From an uncultured Coprococcus sp. (GTDB lineage: Bacteria > Bacillota > Clostridia > Lachnospirales > Lachnospiraceae), in contig CAKQIY010000044.1 of assembly GCA_934247115.1 (NCBI GenBank), forward strand, positions 1-12,144: a stretch of DNA of 12,144 nucleotides, written 5' to 3'. Position numbers and translations under genes: made by a program. The notes under the pieces were generated by a model, which did not search any database, had not been told where the DNA came from, and saw only the letters and a list, made by a program, of their open reading frames with translations. Shown here in pieces: positions 1 through 6,861 of the stretch; within the stretch, counting starts at the first letter, position 1, and each line of letters starts with the position of its first letter.

Positions 1-105
1 GGAAAGCGGTATTATGTCAGGGTTCAGGGATTCAAGAAGGTAGGAAAGTCTTATTATTACGGAGCATGGAGCAAGACTGCAAATGTTGTGATCCGAAAGA
101 AGTAG
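1..105 (+). CDS. C-terminal end of a fibronectin type III-like surface protein (partial)
   Basis: Frame 1 is open from the window edge to a TAG at 103-105 and encodes 34 residues beginning GKRYYVRVQGFKK and ending with ANVVIRKK. The YYVRV strand followed by a Tyr-rich turn, a GAWSK segment and a final basic beta strand is the usual end of a fibronectin-III-like domain in large secreted proteins of Lachnospiraceae. The stop lies only 4 bases before the next start, so the two genes are almost certainly co-transcribed. That makes the missing part relevant to the DUF4430 and ECF genes: it may be the larger extracellular partner. The fragment shows neither a catalytic site nor an anchor. The domain call rests on strand pattern only; the continuous frame and stop are seen directly. 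Confidence 0.6.
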   Translation, partial: GKRYYVRVQGFKKVGKSYYYGAWSKTANVVIRKK

Positions 106-109
106 GGAT

Positions 110-1063
110 ATGGATAAAATCAAAGAATTTGTAAAGAAATATAAGAAACATATAGGCGGAGCTGTGGTTGTTCTGCTGATCCTGGTGTGGGCTTTCTGGT
201 ACGGAGGAAATGCGCCGGGGGCCAGAGGCTTCAAGCTGGAAAAGACCGAAGAGGGAGTCACGACCGAAGCTGCAGGCGGCGCGGAACTGACCGAGGCAAC
301 GAAGGGTGCGACAGAGGAAAATACTGATGCAGGGAATGACAAGAAAAAGAAATCAGACAGTTCTGTAACCGATACCTCCTCAGGAACTCATTCGGATTCT
401 GATACATCGAAAACAGAATATCAGACTTCCGCTGAGAGCACATCGGAGAATGTGACGGAACGAAATACTGAGACAACCACGGAGAAGAAGACGGAGGCTA
501 CTACAAAGAAGAATACCACCACGGAGTCTCAAAAAACAACTGAGAAGAAACCGGGGACCACGACAACTACGGAAAAGCGGAAACCGGATAAGACAACTGC
601 TGATTCTTCTGCCACGACAAAGGCAACCACAGAGAATACAACTGAGGCGCCGAAGAAAACCTACAGTTGCACTATATCAATAGGATGTTCTACAATATTT
701 GACAACCTGGAACTGCTAAGACCGGAGAAAAAGGACTATGTACCTGATGATGGTGTCATTCTGGGAACTGTGACTGCCACATTTGAGGAGGGGGACACAG
801 TATTCGAAGTGCTTAAGTCGGTGTGCAGAGATTATGGTATACAGCTTGAATATTCATGGACGCCTATGTATGGAAGTTATTATATAGAAGGAATTCACAA
901 TCTGTATGAATTTGACTGTGGTGATGGCTCAGGCTGGATGTACTCGGTAAATGGCTGGTTCCCGAATTATGGCTGTTCAAGCTATGAACTCAAGCAGGGA
1001 GATGTGATAAAATGGCTCTATACATGTGACCTGGGAGCAGATGTTGGATCCGAGATGCATTGA
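110..1063 (+). CDS. Membrane-anchored DUF4430 (transcobalamin-like) domain protein with Thr/Glu/Lys-rich stalk
   Basis: This 317-residue protein has a basic N-terminus and one hydrophobic helix (about 14-31, GGAVVVLLILVWAFWYGG). A roughly 150-residue linker follows (about 40-186), dominated by Thr, Glu, Lys and Ser and looking like a wall-spanning stalk. The C-terminal domain (about 187-317) carries the DUF4430 hallmarks: GSGWMYSVNGWFPNYG at 273-288, then YELKQGDVIKW and YTCDLGADVG. DUF4430 is related to the C-terminal beta domain of transcobalamin and intrinsic factor. The domain has six cysteines, so disulfides are possible outside the cell. No sortase motif is seen, so the N-terminal helix is the likely anchor. 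The start follows the previous stop by 4 bases, with a weak purine-rich site. The next two genes encode an ECF transporter, which suggests this protein captures its ligand. A corrinoid ligand is inferred, not shown. Confidence 0.88.
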   Translation: MDKIKEFVKKYKKHIGGAVVVLLILVWAFWYGGNAPGARGFKLEKTEEGVTTEAAGGAELTEATKGATEENTDAGNDKKKKSDSSVTDTSSGTHSDSDTSKTEYQTSAESTSENVTERNTETTTEKKTEATTKKNTTTESQKTTEKKPGTTTTTEKRKPDKTTADSSATTKATTENTTEAPKKTYSCTISIGCSTIFDNLELLRPEKKDYVPDDGVILGTVTATFEEGDTVFEVLKSVCRDYGIQLEYSWTPMYGSYYIEGIHNLYEFDCGDGSGWMYSVNGWFPNYGCSSYELKQGDVIKWLYTCDLGADVGSEMH

Positions 1064-1122
1064 CAGATTCGCTGAGACATGGGTACTGGACATAGTGATT
1101 GATAGGAGATAAAAATATAATT

Positions 1123-2004
1123 GTGAAAAGACAGGATTCATTTTCCACATATCACCCTATAGTCAATCTGGTATACTTTATATTCACTATAGGATATGCC
1201 CTGGCATTTACCCATCCGGTGTGCCTGGGCATGTCCTTTATAGGGGCATTTGTATACTCGGTATTGCTTCGGGGGTATGATGGTTTCAGGACAAATATAA
1301 AATATATGATCCCTCTTATATTGCTGACGGCGCTTATCAATCCGGCGTTCAGCCATCAGGGCGTGACGATACTCGCGTATTTTCCGTCTGGAAATCCGTT
1401 GACATTGGAGTCTATAATGTATGGAATCATGGCTGCGTTTATGCTGGTGACAGTGATATGCTGGTTTTCATGCTTTAACTGTGTTATATCATCGGACAAG
1501 ATGGTGTATCTGTTCGGCAAGGCGGCGCCAGTGTTGTCATTGATACTTTCCATGACACTGAGGTTTATTCCGGACATAGCAGGACAGTTTGGAAAGGTGT
1601 ACAGAGCTCAGAGGGCATCTGGATATAAAACGAAAGGTTCGCATTTTGTGAGAATTAGAACGGGCTGCCATGTGTTTTCTGCCGTTGTAACCTGGGCTCT
1701 TGAACGGGCGCTTGTCACTGCAGACAGTATGAGATCAAGGGGATATGGACTTCCCGGAAGATCTGCATATTCAATGTATAGATTTAGAAAAAGTGATGCT
1801 AAAACCCTCGTTTTTATTCTCATGTGTGGTTTATATGTGCTGGCTGGCAGTGTGCGCGGAGGATTTGCGTTCTGGTATTATCCGTCTATAAGAGGAAGTG
1901 TAAGTGGTACACTCACTGTAAGTATGTATGTAGTGTATGTATGCCTTATATGCGTTCCGATATATATGCAGGCAAAAGAGAATGTTAGGATTAGCAAAAT
2001 GTGA
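1123..2004 (+). CDS. ecfT: Energy-coupling factor transporter transmembrane protein EcfT
   Basis: This 293-residue integral membrane protein is the T component that couples the ATPases to the substrate-binding subunit of ECF vitamin transporters. The N-terminal SFSTYHPIVNLVYF stretch and the hydrophobic segments after it are typical of the family. The two coupling-helix sites that usually read Ala-Arg-Gly appear here as ASG (165-167, in RAQRASG) and SRG (205-207, in SMRSRG), so the first lacks the usual arginine. I chose the GTG at 1123 because the protein then starts MKRQDSF, as family members do. AGGAG at 1104-1108 is the only good ribosome site and is rather far upstream (14 bases). A TTG at 1099 would add 8 residues but lies before that site. 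The stop is 13 bases before the GTG of the ATPase/S-component fusion, so they form one operon. Confidence 0.88.
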   Translation: MKRQDSFSTYHPIVNLVYFIFTIGYALAFTHPVCLGMSFIGAFVYSVLLRGYDGFRTNIKYMIPLILLTALINPAFSHQGVTILAYFPSGNPLTLESIMYGIMAAFMLVTVICWFSCFNCVISSDKMVYLFGKAAPVLSLILSMTLRFIPDIAGQFGKVYRAQRASGYKTKGSHFVRIRTGCHVFSAVVTWALERALVTADSMRSRGYGLPGRSAYSMYRFRKSDAKTLVFILMCGLYVLAGSVRGGFAFWYYPSIRGSVSGTLTVSMYVVYVCLICVPIYMQAKENVRISKM

Positions 2005-2005
2005 C

Positions 2006-2012
2006 AAAGGAG
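2006..2012 (+). promoter_or_regulatory. Ribosome binding site that sets the start of the ECF fusion gene
   Basis: AAAGGAG lies directly after the ecfT stop codon (TGA at 2002-2004) and 5 bases before GTG 2018. It is the strongest Shine-Dalgarno match here and makes GTG 2018 the likely start rather than the in-frame ATG at 1937. Confidence 0.8.
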
Positions 2013-2017
2013 AAGCC

Positions 2018-4801
2018 GTGAATATATTAGATATAAAAGAACTGACATTTGCATATCCCGATAGCAATGATGATTCTGGCGAGAAATATCTGCCTGATGC
2101 ATTGAAAAATGTGACTCTATCAGTGGAGCAGGGAGAATTCGTGGTCATATTGGGAAGTTCCGGATGCGGAAAGACCACACTTCTGAGACAGTTGAAGACA
2201 AGTATCGCTCCACACGGAAGATTGTCCGGGAAGATAGAGTTCAAGGGAAGAAGTCTGAAGGAGATGGATGACCGGACGTCGGCAAAACAGATCGGATTTG
2301 TACAGCAGGATGTCGATGCGCAGCTTGTCACGGACAAGGTATGGCATGAGCTGGCATTTGGATTGGAGAGCCTGGGATACGATAATGGATATATTAGACG
2401 ACGCGTTGCGGAGATGTGTTCATTCTTCGGGTTATCCGGGATATTCCACAGGCGTGTCGCAGAGCTGTCTGGCGGACAGAAGCAGATGGTGAATCTTGCG
2501 TCGGTCATGGCTTTGTCCCCGGAGGTGTTGATACTGGATGAACCGACCAGCCAGCTCGATCCGATAGCTGCGAATGAATTTATAGCATGTCTTGTGAGAA
2601 TCAACAGGGAGCTTGGCACGACCATTATCATGACTGAGCACAGACTGGAGGAGGTGCTTCCGGTGTGCAGCAGAGCGGTGGTCATGGATGAGGGCACAGT
2701 GCTGTGTCAGGGAACTGTCAAGGAGGTTGCTGCCACTCTGAAAAATGAAGACCAGAGGTTAAAGGGAGAAGGTATAAACAGAAATGGATTGTTTCTCTCC
2801 ATGCCGGCGGCTGTCCAGGTGTATCTGGGGCTTGATGGTTCGGGTGAATCTCCGGTGACCGTAGCGGAGGGGCGAAACTGGTTGTCACAGTTTGACAGTA
2901 AATACAGGGAATCGGGACATGAGGTTGCGCCCGAGTATGTGCTGGTGGATGAAGGGGATGTCAGGGAGACTGATGGCCACAAAACTGATCGTGGCGCTGG
3001 AGAAACTACAAGAAAAATTACGAATCGTCAGGACAAGTCCTGGGCAGTCAGGATAGATGAGGTTCACTTCAGATATGATAAGGGTTCGCAGGAAGTACTT
3101 CGAGGTCTGGATCTTGACATATACGAGAACGAGATACTCATGATAAATGGAAGCAACGGGTGCGGCAAGTCGACATTGCTCTCCCTTATAGCGGGGGTAA
3201 ATAAGCCGTACCGTGGAAGAATAAAGATAAAACAAGGTAAAAGTGTGGGCATGCTCCCGCAGAATCCGGAGCTGCTTTTCACAAGACGTTCTGTCCGGGA
3301 AGAACTGGTGGACGCAAGTGACAGAAAAAAGTTGGTGGACATAGTGAGGTTCTGTAAGCTGGAGCATTTGTTGGACAGACATCCTTACGATCTGTCAGGA
3401 GGAGAGAAGCAGAGGCTGGCACTTGCAAAGGTGCTTCTGTATGATCCTGATATTTTGCTCATGGATGAGCCGACAAAGGGTCTTGATAATGGGTTTAAGG
3501 CAGAACTCAAGTGTATGCTCAGAGATTTGCAGCGACATGGCAAGACCATAGTGGTGGTGAGTCATGACGTGGAATTCTGCGCTGTGGCGGGAGACCGCAT
3601 AGCGTTGCTGTTCGATGGAGAGCTTGCCACAGTGAATGGTGTACAGGAATATCTGACGGGCAACAATTTCTTCACCACTGCGGCGGCAAGGATCTCCCAG
3701 GGGATACTTTGCGGTACGGTTACTGTTTCTGATATATTGAAGGCATATGGAGTACAGGAGTCGAGAACGGTATGTGGAGACGGAAACAGGATCGACGATG
3801 ATGCTATAATAAAGGACATAACTTTGACGAAGGAGCGCGAAGCTGATCCCCTGAAATGGTGGCAGATAATCACGATATCGGTCACGTCGGTCATCATCAT
3901 ATTCTGCTTCTGGCAGACCATGGCCCAGTCCAATCTGGCAGATCTTGTGCAGAGAGGAATGACCATCACGTCAAAGGGATGGAAATATCTGGCTATGTAT
4001 GGATTGATGATATGTGCCATAGCGGGGCTGCTCCTTGCTATAAGGCCTGTTACCAGAAAGAAGAACGAGGATATCGTCATGGAAGCTGCCGGTCACAGAT
4101 CCGTCAGGAGAACGATATTCAGCATAGTGGCTATGCTCGTTATGATTCCACTTACGATATGGTTTGGATGCGAGAGACTTGGAGACAAAAAATATTATTT
4201 TATATCTCTGCTGATTATAATAGAGGCAATGATCCCGTTCTTCGTATCATTTGAGGGAAGAAAGCCCAAGGTAAGGGATATAGTCATATTGGCGGTTATG
4301 TGTGCTCTGGCCGTCACGGGCAGGGCGGCATTCTTCATGCTCCCGAACTTCAGCCCGACCATGGCCATAGTGATCATATCCGGAGTGGCATTTGGCTGTG
4401 AAGGAGGATTTGTGGTCGGCGCAATGTCCATGTTCGTGTCTAATTTCCTGATGGGGCAGGGTCCGTGGACTCCATGGCAGATGTTTGCCATGGGACTGGT
4501 GGGGTTCCTGGCGGGACTCTTCTTCTCCAAAAGCGGAGTGCGGACAAAGAACACGACAAAGCTTGGACTGTGCATATTCGGTGCACTTATCTGTATACTG
4601 ATATACGGCGGAATAATGAATCCGGCGTCGGTGATAATCTGGCAGCCGGATGTGAACAGGAGCATGATCGTAGCGTCATATGTGACGGGATTCCCATTTG
4701 ACGTGGTGCATGGTGTGGCAACCGTTATTTTCTTATGGCTGCTGGCAAGGCCATTTCTTGAGAAGCTTGACAGGGTGCGAATCAAGTATGGCGTTCTGTA
4801 G
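2018..4801 (+). CDS. ECF transporter fusion: two ABC ATPase domains (EcfA-EcfA') plus C-terminal S component
   Basis: A single 927-residue chain holds three of the four usual ECF modules. ATPase 1 has Walker A GSSGCGKT at 46-53, signature LSGGQ at 150-154, Walker B LILDEP at 171-176 and H-loop His208. ATPase 2 has Walker A GSNGCGKS at 378-385, signature LSGGE at 459-463, Walker B LLMDEP at 480-485 and H-loop His516; both sites look intact. From about 614 the protein becomes membrane-embedded. Several helices lead into an S-component-like core from about 749, including VTGRAAFFMLPNFSP and the conserved GQGPWTPWQM. I chose GTG 2018 because AAAGGAG at 2006-2012 precedes it by 5 bases and ATPase 1 begins right after; an earlier ATG at 1937 lies inside ecfT. 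With EcfT and the DUF4430 protein it should form an importer. Cobalamin-type substrate is inferred from the DUF4430 neighbour and the S-domain pattern. Confidence 0.9.
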   Translation: MNILDIKELTFAYPDSNDDSGEKYLPDALKNVTLSVEQGEFVVILGSSGCGKTTLLRQLKTSIAPHGRLSGKIEFKGRSLKEMDDRTSAKQIGFVQQDVDAQLVTDKVWHELAFGLESLGYDNGYIRRRVAEMCSFFGLSGIFHRRVAELSGGQKQMVNLASVMALSPEVLILDEPTSQLDPIAANEFIACLVRINRELGTTIIMTEHRLEEVLPVCSRAVVMDEGTVLCQGTVKEVAATLKNEDQRLKGEGINRNGLFLSMPAAVQVYLGLDGSGESPVTVAEGRNWLSQFDSKYRESGHEVAPEYVLVDEGDVRETDGHKTDRGAGETTRKITNRQDKSWAVRIDEVHFRYDKGSQEVLRGLDLDIYENEILMINGSNGCGKSTLLSLIAGVNKPYRGRIKIKQGKSVGMLPQNPELLFTRRSVREELVDASDRKKLVDIVRFCKLEHLLDRHPYDLSGGEKQRLALAKVLLYDPDILLMDEPTKGLDNGFKAELKCMLRDLQRHGKTIVVVSHDVEFCAVAGDRIALLFDGELATVNGVQEYLTGNNFFTTAAARISQGILCGTVTVSDILKAYGVQESRTVCGDGNRIDDDAIIKDITLTKEREADPLKWWQIITISVTSVIIIFCFWQTMAQSNLADLVQRGMTITSKGWKYLAMYGLMICAIAGLLLAIRPVTRKKNEDIVMEAAGHRSVRRTIFSIVAMLVMIPLTIWFGCERLGDKKYYFISLLIIIEAMIPFFVSFEGRKPKVRDIVILAVMCALAVTGRAAFFMLPNFSPTMAIVIISGVAFGCEGGFVVGAMSMFVSNFLMGQGPWTPWQMFAMGLVGFLAGLFFSKSGVRTKNTTKLGLCIFGALICILIYGGIMNPASVIIWQPDVNRSMIVASYVTGFPFDVVHGVATVIFLWLLARPFLEKLDRVRIKYGVL

Positions 4802-4832
4802 ACAAATACTAAAATGATTGAGGATTATGGCT

Positions 4833-5507
4833 ATGATTAGAAATGAGAAACTTGAAGATATCTCAGATGGAAGATTGTACGATGCAAATGACATGGTTAA
4901 GGCGTACTGCGATGAGTGCAAGGGGTGTCATGCCTGTTGCACAGGGATGGGAAGTTCCATCATTCTTGATCCACTGGATGTGATGAGGCTTTGCAGAGAG
5001 ACTGGAAAGAACTTCACACAGCTCCTTGAGAAGGAGCTTGAGGTAAATGTGGTGGATGGCCTGGTACTGCCAAATATAAGGATGACGGCGGATAAGTGTC
5101 CATTCTTAAACGACGAGGGCAGATGCAGCATACACAGCGCGAGACCGGGCTTTTGCAGACTCTTTCCACTTGGCAGATATTACACCGATGACGGATTCAG
5201 ATACATCCTGCAGATACATGAGTGTGAGCGTGCGGGCAGGACTAAGGTCAAGGTGTCAAAATGGATAGACACTGAGGAACTTCCGAGGTATACGAAGTAC
5301 ATAAATGACTGGCATAAGTTCCAGAAGGACATGCAGAAAAATCTTATCGAGTATATGCGTTCCGGTGAGGATGAGACTGCGAGAAATCAGACCATGCTGG
5401 TGCTGCAGGTTATGTATGTGGGAATGTATGATGCGGAGAAGGATTTCTATGAGCAGTTTGATGCCAGACTTGCGCACATTAGGAGTCTGCTGTGTATGAC
5501 GGAGTAG
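4833..5507 (+). CDS. YkgJ-family cysteine-cluster protein (putative metal or Fe-S binding)
   Basis: A 224-residue soluble protein of the YkgJ / Fe-S-oxidoreductase-like family, named for a conserved cysteine cluster thought to bind zinc or an iron-sulfur centre. The N-terminal cluster is C26-x2-C29-x2-C32-x2-C35-C36 (CDECKGCHACC). The second group is C89, C98 and C108, in KCPFLNDEGRCSIH and RPGFCRLFPLGR, with a further Cys in IHECERAG. These are the family's signature elements in the usual order. I chose ATG 4833 because TGAGG at 4819-4823 stands 9 bases upstream; ATG 4827 and TTG 4818 are in frame but too near or before that site. The gene sits 31 bases after the ECF fusion and 38 before hydE. 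The biochemical role of the family is not settled; adjacency to a maturase with Fe-S clusters hints at a metal-centre role, which is inference. Confidence 0.85.
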   Translation: MIRNEKLEDISDGRLYDANDMVKAYCDECKGCHACCTGMGSSIILDPLDVMRLCRETGKNFTQLLEKELEVNVVDGLVLPNIRMTADKCPFLNDEGRCSIHSARPGFCRLFPLGRYYTDDGFRYILQIHECERAGRTKVKVSKWIDTEELPRYTKYINDWHKFQKDMQKNLIEYMRSGEDETARNQTMLVLQVMYVGMYDAEKDFYEQFDARLAHIRSLLCMTE

Positions 5508-5545
5508 AAAGGGATGGAATGGAGTAAACCGGGTATAGAGTTTAT

Positions 5546-6727
5546 ATGGGAAAAGTTAGAGATATCATAGATAAGACATTTGAATATGGACAGGGCAGAG
5601 GTGAACTGCCGGGAGTCAATGAGCTGGCTGAAGCTATAGAAGTGCTGTCCCGGACAGAGGATGTCACGGCTGCGCCAAATGCAAAGATGAAGATGATGGA
5701 TGGGCAAAGCCTGAAAGAATCCCCCCAGAATGTGAAGACGTCAGGTGATTCCAGTGACCTTCAGAACGGCATTAGTGACTTTGAGTATCTCAGAAGGAAG
5801 GCTTACGATCTGGCTCACCAGAGGTTTGGCAACAGGATATATATAAGAGGACTTATCGAGTTTACGAACATTTGCAAGAACGATTGCTACTATTGTGGCA
5901 TCAGGAAGAGCAACAGCCATGTGGACAGATACCGTCTGACAAAGGATCAGATTCTGGCTTGCGCCGATGAGGGATATGTGCTGGGATTCCGTACATTTGT
6001 GCTTCAGGGAGGCGAGGACGGAGGCTTCTCGGATGAGGCTATAGCTGACATAGTGAGGTGCATCAAGGAGAGATATCCTGATTGTGCTGTCACGTTGTCA
6101 TTTGGCGAGCATCCATATGAGACTTACAGGCTGTGGCGGATGGCCGGGGCGGACAGATATCTTCTGAGGCATGAGACCGCGGACAGGGTGCATTATGAAA
6201 GATTACACCCGGATTCGATGAGCTATGATAACAGAGTCAGATGTCTGTATGATCTTAAAAGCCTTGGGTATCAGGTGGGAAGCGGATTCATGGTTGGATC
6301 GCCGTATCAGACGCCGGTGAATCTGGCTGAGGATCTGCATTTCCTTGCGAAGCTGCAGCCACAGATGATAGGGATCGGGCCGTATGTTCCGCACAAGGAG
6401 ACTCCATTTGCGAAGATGGAGCAGGGAACGGTCAGGCAGACTCTTGTGATGATAAGCCTGCTGAGACTGATGTTCCCGAAGGCACTCATACCATCCACCA
6501 CATCTCTCGGAACGATAGCGGCGGATGGCAGGGAGCGTGGGTTTATGCACGGCGCAAATGTGGTCATGCCGAATCTGTCTCCTGTGTCAGTCCGAAAGAA
6601 ATACGAGCTCTACGACAACAAGATATGCACGGGGGAGGAATCTGCCCAGTGCCGCTGCTGCCTTGACAGGCGCGCAGAGACATTCGGATTCCAGATAGTT
6701 GTCGATAGGGGAGACTATATATCATAA
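5546..6727 (+). CDS. hydE: [FeFe]-hydrogenase H-cluster radical SAM maturase HydE
   Basis: HydE is a radical S-adenosylmethionine enzyme that, with HydF and HydG, builds the organometallic H-cluster of [FeFe]-hydrogenases in the cytoplasm. In this 393-residue protein the radical SAM motif CX3CX2C is CKNDCYYC, with Cys110, Cys114 and Cys117, inside the family-typical context RGLIEFTN...GIRKSN. GGEDGG, SFGEHPYETY, MVGSPYQT and GIGPYVPHKETPF are further HydE-like blocks. A second CX7CX2C motif (Cys361, Cys369, Cys372) matches the accessory Fe-S site found in some HydE proteins. Compared with usual HydE, about 40 extra polar residues lie between the first helix and the barrel (about 41-80). ATG 5546 has only a weak ribosome site (AGAG). 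hydF, hydG and the hydrogenase are not in the window. BioB/PylB-like alternatives are less likely given the C-terminal motif. Confidence 0.92.
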   Translation: MGKVRDIIDKTFEYGQGRGELPGVNELAEAIEVLSRTEDVTAAPNAKMKMMDGQSLKESPQNVKTSGDSSDLQNGISDFEYLRRKAYDLAHQRFGNRIYIRGLIEFTNICKNDCYYCGIRKSNSHVDRYRLTKDQILACADEGYVLGFRTFVLQGGEDGGFSDEAIADIVRCIKERYPDCAVTLSFGEHPYETYRLWRMAGADRYLLRHETADRVHYERLHPDSMSYDNRVRCLYDLKSLGYQVGSGFMVGSPYQTPVNLAEDLHFLAKLQPQMIGIGPYVPHKETPFAKMEQGTVRQTLVMISLLRLMFPKALIPSTTSLGTIAADGRERGFMHGANVVMPNLSPVSVRKKYELYDNKICTGEESAQCRCCLDRRAETFGFQIVVDRGDYIS

Positions 6728-6760
6728 GGAGGACCCGCGAAAGCGGGAGATTCCTTATGA
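6722..6760 (+). ncRNA. Long stem-loop with GAAA tetraloop at the hydE 3' end (candidate structured RNA element)
   Basis: The 9 bases at 6722-6730 (TCATAAGGA) are perfectly complementary to 6752-6760 (TCCTTATGA). Inside, CCCGC at 6734-6738 pairs with GCGGG at 6743-6747 around a GAAA loop. Between the two stems, a G-T wobble and facing G-A and A-G bases with one extra A could form tandem sheared pairs. The hydE stop codon (6725-6727) lies in the outer stem. No T run follows, so this is not an ordinary intrinsic terminator by itself. It could stabilise the hydE 3' end or be part of a larger structured RNA running to about 6855. Pairing is seen; function is unknown. Confidence 0.45.
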
Positions 6761-6769
6761 TGTCTGGAA

Positions 6770-6812
6770 GCGCACTGATGTGCGCGTAGGTCATCAAGCA
6801 GAGCTTGACGAC
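6770..6812 (+). ncRNA. Two further stem-loops in the hydE/yoaK convergent gap
   Basis: GCGCAC at 6770-6775 pairs perfectly with GTGCGC at 6780-6785 across a TGAT loop. Next, TCAAGC at 6794-6799 pairs with GCTTGA at 6803-6808 across an AGA loop, extended by GTC/GAC (6790-6792 with 6810-6812) past one mismatch. An alternative pairing of ATGTC 6760-6764 with GACAT 6810-6814 would enclose both hairpins in a multi-branch fold. Neither is followed by a T run. These are consecutive with the tetraloop stem upstream and may belong to one RNA. No known RNA family is recognised. Confidence 0.35.
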
Positions 6813-6820
6813 ATGTCACG

Positions 6821-6857
6821 CAGACGCCGTGCGTAGCGCCTTTTTATGCGTCTGTTT
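6821..6857 (+). terminator. Possible transcription terminator between hydE and the convergent operon
   Basis: CAGACGC at 6821-6827 is complementary to GCGTCTG at 6848-6854, with a 20-base loop that contains TTTTT at 6841-6845; TTTCCCTTT follows. A competing short stem is ACGCA 6818-6822 with TGCGT 6830-6834, just ahead of GCGCC and the T run. Either could end the + transcript after hydE. The long loop and interrupted T tract make it a poor textbook terminator, and no T run supports it on the - strand, where the operon of the neighbouring exporter also ends. Confidence 0.4.
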
Positions 6858-6861
6858 CCCT

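Noticed and set aside
1..110. Cobalamin riboswitch for the ECF operon
   Set aside because: No riboswitch-like element is visible in the window; the operon's start lies upstream of base 1, so it cannot be judged here.
361..660. Tandem DNA repeat in the DUF4430 stalk region
   Set aside because: The Thr/Glu/Lys codons are repetitive in composition (ACx-GAx-AAx) but no exact repeat unit recurs; it is a low-complexity linker, not a repeat array.
1937..2017. ATG 1937 as the start of the ECF fusion
   Set aside because: It lies 68 bases inside ecfT without a ribosome site, while GTG 2018 has AAAGGAG 5 bases ahead and begins at the ATPase domain.
1831..2697. Long open frame on the - strand (288 codons) across ecfT and the ATPase gene
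   Set aside because: It lies opposite well-supported ECF genes, has no ribosome site or family resemblance, and its Ser/Pro/Thr-rich translation is typical of an antisense shadow.
4195..4785. Open frame on the - strand (196 codons) opposite the S component
   Set aside because: It is antisense to conserved membrane helices, with no start signal; composition reflects the complement of hydrophobic codons.
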